A stretch of DNA of 7,375 nucleotides from the NCBI GenBank assembly GCA_020722245.1, contig DYLE01000121.1:1-7375 (forward strand), read 5' to 3'. Every line of letters starts with the position of its first letter. Positions within the stretch are counted from its first letter, which is position 1. Shown here piece after piece: positions 5,825-7,375 of the stretch. The position numbers and the translations under genes were made by a program. The notes under the pieces were generated by a model. It had not been told where the DNA came from. It saw only the letters and a program-made list of their open reading frames with translations, and did not search any database. Source of the stretch: Desulfonema limicola. GTDB lineage: Bacteria; Desulfobacterota; Desulfobacteria; Desulfobacterales; Desulfosalsimonadaceae.

Positions 5825-7243
5825 CTATGGACCGTTCACTCCGGAAGCCTCGTTTGAAGGGTTTTCTTGAGGGGCTAAACCATCGGGCGGAGCCTCGGAA
5901 TAATCCTCCTTAAAATCGGGGTCGCCGTCGAAATTCAAGTCCTTTTCCACCTCAATCAGCGTCTCATTTTCATCATAAATCTCCCAGATATCGGGCTTGC
6001 CGTCATGGTTGGAGTCCTCCATGGTCGACGCCACTCGCCCATCCTTATAAATGTACCAGATATCCGTCCGGCCGTCCCCATCCGCGTCTTTTTCCGCTCG
6101 AACCGGTGTGCCTGATTGGTCATAATACCAGGTGATGTTGCGCCTCTTGCCCTGGCCGTCGTTTTCCTCCCTTTTCACCAGACGTCCCTGGGCGTCATAG
6201 GATTCCTGAAAATCCGGTATGCCGTCAGCGTCTTCATCCCCCTCCTTCATCCGCAGGAGATCATCCTTGTAATAGAGGATGATCTCCGGTTTTTGATCCT
6301 GGTCGGCGTCTATTTCCGTAACGCAAGACCACTCTTCCCGATCAAACCACAGGGTGGTTTCATAGCTCCCGTTGAAATCCGAGTCCCGTTGAAGCTTGAA
6401 TTTTCGTCCTTTCTGATAGAGGGTCTCGACATCAAATTTTCCGTCCAGGTTTGAATCGTTCTGGCAAACCGCAGGCTGGCCGTTGTCAAAATCCATGACC
6501 TCATCAAGCCGACCGTCGCCGTCGGCATCCTTCTTGATTTGCGCAATTTTATTGTGACGATACTCCCTCTGGGTCTCCATTCGGCCGTCTTTGTCCAGAT
6601 CATGGCGGGTTTTCACCACCTGGCCTTTTTGATCGTAAAAAATCTCCCGCTCCGGCCGGCCGTCCCCATCCGCGTCGTAGACCTGGACATACGGCTTTGC
6701 GTTCTCATAGTTCGTCCAGGTATCGATTTTACCGTCATCGTTCGTATCCTGCTTCAGGCATGAAGGCTGTCCCTCCTGATAGCTGTATTCCGTGTCAAAC
6801 TTCCCGTCTCCGGTGGTATCCTTGGTGATCCGCGTCTTGTTCCCTTTTTCATCAAAATAAATAATACTGGTCACCTTTCCGTTCACATCGAGGATTTCCT
6901 GGTGGGTGCGCTGGCCGTTTGAAAACTGATCCCGAAGGTCAAGCGCTTGATCCCCGTCGGTATCTTTTTCCACACAGGTTAAGATCCCCTCCTTATAGTG
7001 TTGAATCACATCCCGTTTACCATCGCTGTTTTCGTCGATTTCAAGGCGGATGAGCTTTCCTTTTTCGTCAATATAGGCGGTCTGCTCGACAACCCCGTCA
7101 TTTTCTTTGTCGGTTTTAATCATTCTTTCGGCGGCCGGCGATACGCGGGCGGTGCTGAGAACAAAACACACCCCAGCCACAATTATACAGACAGGTGTGC
7201 AAAGACGCCGCGTCTGGTTTTTCAATCTTGAATTTTTAATCAA
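5825..7243 (-). CDS. Secreted repeat protein with about 17 DxDxDG calcium-loop-like units
   Basis: A 472-residue exported protein of no recognised function. Residues 1-38 are a Sec signal peptide: basic start (KNSRLKNQTRR), hydrophobic LCTPVCIIVAGVCFVLSTA, and likely cleavage in the SPAA segment (35-38); no lipobox. Residues 45-448 are about 17 tandem units of 24-25 residues. Each opens with an EF-hand-loop-like DxDxDGxxD and continues to Y/F at unit position 14 and usually a glycine at 17-18. A short Pro/Asn/Gly-rich tail (449-472) lacks an anchor. Calcium binding is expected for such loops, though flanking E and F helices are not evident, so the fold may be beta-hairpin rather than true EF-hand. 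The start is TTG, supported by GGAGG 7 nt upstream and by the signal peptide right after it. As the first gene before exbB, exbD and tonB, it probably works with that Ton system. Confidence 0.85.
   Translation of the reverse strand: MIKNSRLKNQTRRLCTPVCIIVAGVCFVLSTARVSPAAERMIKTDKENDGVVEQTAYIDEKGKLIRLEIDENSDGKRDVIQHYKEGILTCVEKDTDGDQALDLRDQFSNGQRTHQEILDVNGKVTSIIYFDEKGNKTRITKDTTGDGKFDTEYSYQEGQPSCLKQDTNDDGKIDTWTNYENAKPYVQVYDADGDGRPEREIFYDQKGQVVKTRHDLDKDGRMETQREYRHNKIAQIKKDADGDGRLDEVMDFDNGQPAVCQNDSNLDGKFDVETLYQKGRKFKLQRDSDFNGSYETTLWFDREEWSCVTEIDADQDQKPEIILYYKDDLLRMKEGDEDADGIPDFQESYDAQGRLVKREENDGQGKRRNITWYYDQSGTPVRAEKDADGDGRTDIWYIYKDGRVASTMEDSNHDGKPDIWEIYDENETLIEVEKDLNFDGDPDFKEDYSEAPPDGLAPQENPSNEASGVNGP
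5900..7114 (-). repeat. Tandem 72-75 nt coding repeats (17 units of DxDxDG...Y..G)
   Basis: Encodes residues 44-448 of the secreted protein. By my alignment, units start at residues 45, 70, 94, 119, 142, 166, 190, 215, 239, 263, 287, 312, 336, 360, 386, 410 and 435. Glycine at unit position 6 is kept in 14 of 17, acidic position 9 in 15 of 17, and Y/F at position 14 in 15 of 17. Most units are 24 or 25 residues; the longer form has one extra residue between the aromatic and the glycine (for example YDQKG versus YQEG). Unit 4 lost most of its acidic loop and unit 14 reads ENDGQGKRR. DNA identity between most units is low, so the array is old, apart from a 21-bp exact match between units 7 and 15. 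Confidence 0.9.
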
Positions 7244-7250
7244 AAAAATA

Positions 7251-7255
7251 CCTCC
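7251..7255 (-). promoter_or_regulatory. Ribosome binding site supporting the TTG start of the repeat protein
   Basis: On the minus strand GGAGG is followed by seven bases (TATTTTT) and then TTG at 7243-7241. Spacing and strength are good. The first in-frame ATG inside the gene is at residue 41, beyond the signal peptide, so TTG is the start that gives an exported protein. Confidence 0.8.
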
Positions 7256-7310
7256 ACATTTGCCAAAAACACCCCATTTTCTATTGGATGAGCGGGTTTT
7301 CGGGGTATCT

Positions 7311-7373
7311 AAAAAAAATAAAAAAAACCGGGAGCATCGGCTGCTTTTCCAAGCGCCACCGCCTTCCCGGCTT
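7311..7373 (-). terminator. Strong intrinsic-terminator-like hairpin upstream of the repeat-protein operon
   Basis: Read on the minus strand, AAGCCGGGA (7373-7365) pairs with TCCCGGTTT (7333-7325) as nine base pairs with one G-U. An inner stem, GGCGCTT and AAGCAGCC (7357-7351 with 7346-7339, one bulged A), closes on a GGAA tetraloop. Two runs of eight T, separated by one A, follow (7327-7311). That is a textbook terminator for transcription entering from beyond 7375. It probably ends an off-window gene. Because it lies only 67 nt before the operon's TTG with no clear promoter between, it could also be a leader attenuator. Confidence 0.7.
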
Positions 7374-7375
7374 GT

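Noticed and set aside
5825..7243. Repeat protein as a polymorphic toxin, RHS/YD shell or RTX toxin
   Set aside because: Units are not GGxGxD nonapeptides and lack the Rhs core motifs. There is no C-terminal toxin domain, no type I secretion genes, and an N-terminal Sec signal peptide is present.
7261..7276. Sigma54-like site on the minus strand (GG-N10-GC within TGGGGTGTTTTTGGCA) before the repeat-protein gene
   Set aside because: The GG/GC spacing is right, but transcription would begin about 12 nt after GC, on top of the GGAGG ribosome binding site, leaving no usable leader. Several consensus bases also mismatch.
4040..7364. 11-bp inverted match GGCGGTGGCGC (4040-4050) and GCGCCACCGCC (7354-7364) flanking the Ton operon
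   Set aside because: It looks like element boundaries, but several 11-bp matches are expected by chance in a 7.4-kb window. There is no target duplication, transposase or integrase, and both copies sit in GC-rich hairpins.
7325..7375. Resemblance of CGGGAAGGCGG...CCGATG on the minus strand to part of a cobalamin riboswitch
   Set aside because: The conserved AGCCAGGAGACC box and the rest of the aptamer are missing, and the segment folds fully as a terminator hairpin. The region beyond 7375 would be needed to revisit this.

Overview
The window looks like ordinary chromosome from a Gram-negative bacterium. A cytoplasmic-membrane ExbB/ExbD/TonB system and a lipoprotein signal peptide both imply an outer membrane. 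Base composition is near balanced to slightly GC-rich, and the mix of an FAA1-type acyl-CoA synthetase, a class I aminotransferase and small FxLYD-like lipoproteins recalls Desulfobacterota (former Deltaproteobacteria). That assignment is an inference; no marker gene is present. No tRNA, rRNA, CRISPR array, transposase or phage gene was seen.

Left half, plus strand. A degenerate 9-nt tandem repeat sits at the very start (1-36). It is followed by a long-chain acyl-CoA synthetase (177-2198), a PLP-dependent class I aminotransferase (2276-3457) and a small lipoprotein with an FxLYD-like domain (3601-4038). The three are co-directional, but the gaps of 77 and 143 nt and a possible weak terminator after the aminotransferase mean they need not be one operon. 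No shared pathway is evident.

Right half, minus strand. Four tightly spaced genes read right to left: a secreted protein made of about 17 DxDxDG-type repeats (7243-5825), then exbB (5792-5184), exbD (5167-4757) and a tonB-like gene (4752-4057). Gaps are 32, 16 and 4 nt, so this is very probably one operon. ExbB and ExbD form the proton channel, and the TonB-like protein would carry the energy to an outer-membrane partner. No TonB-dependent receptor lies in the window. The gene in first place instead encodes a probable calcium-binding repeat protein exported to the periplasm or beyond. This pairing is the most interesting thing here. A strong intrinsic-terminator-like hairpin (7311-7373, minus strand) lies just upstream of the operon. 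It either ends an off-window gene or acts as a leader attenuator.

The two blocks converge with only 18 nt between the lipoprotein and tonB stop codons and no obvious terminator there. There is no gene-free stretch over 300 bases. The gaps (1-176, 2199-2275, 3458-3600, 7244-7375) hold the repeat, ribosome binding sites and hairpins listed below.
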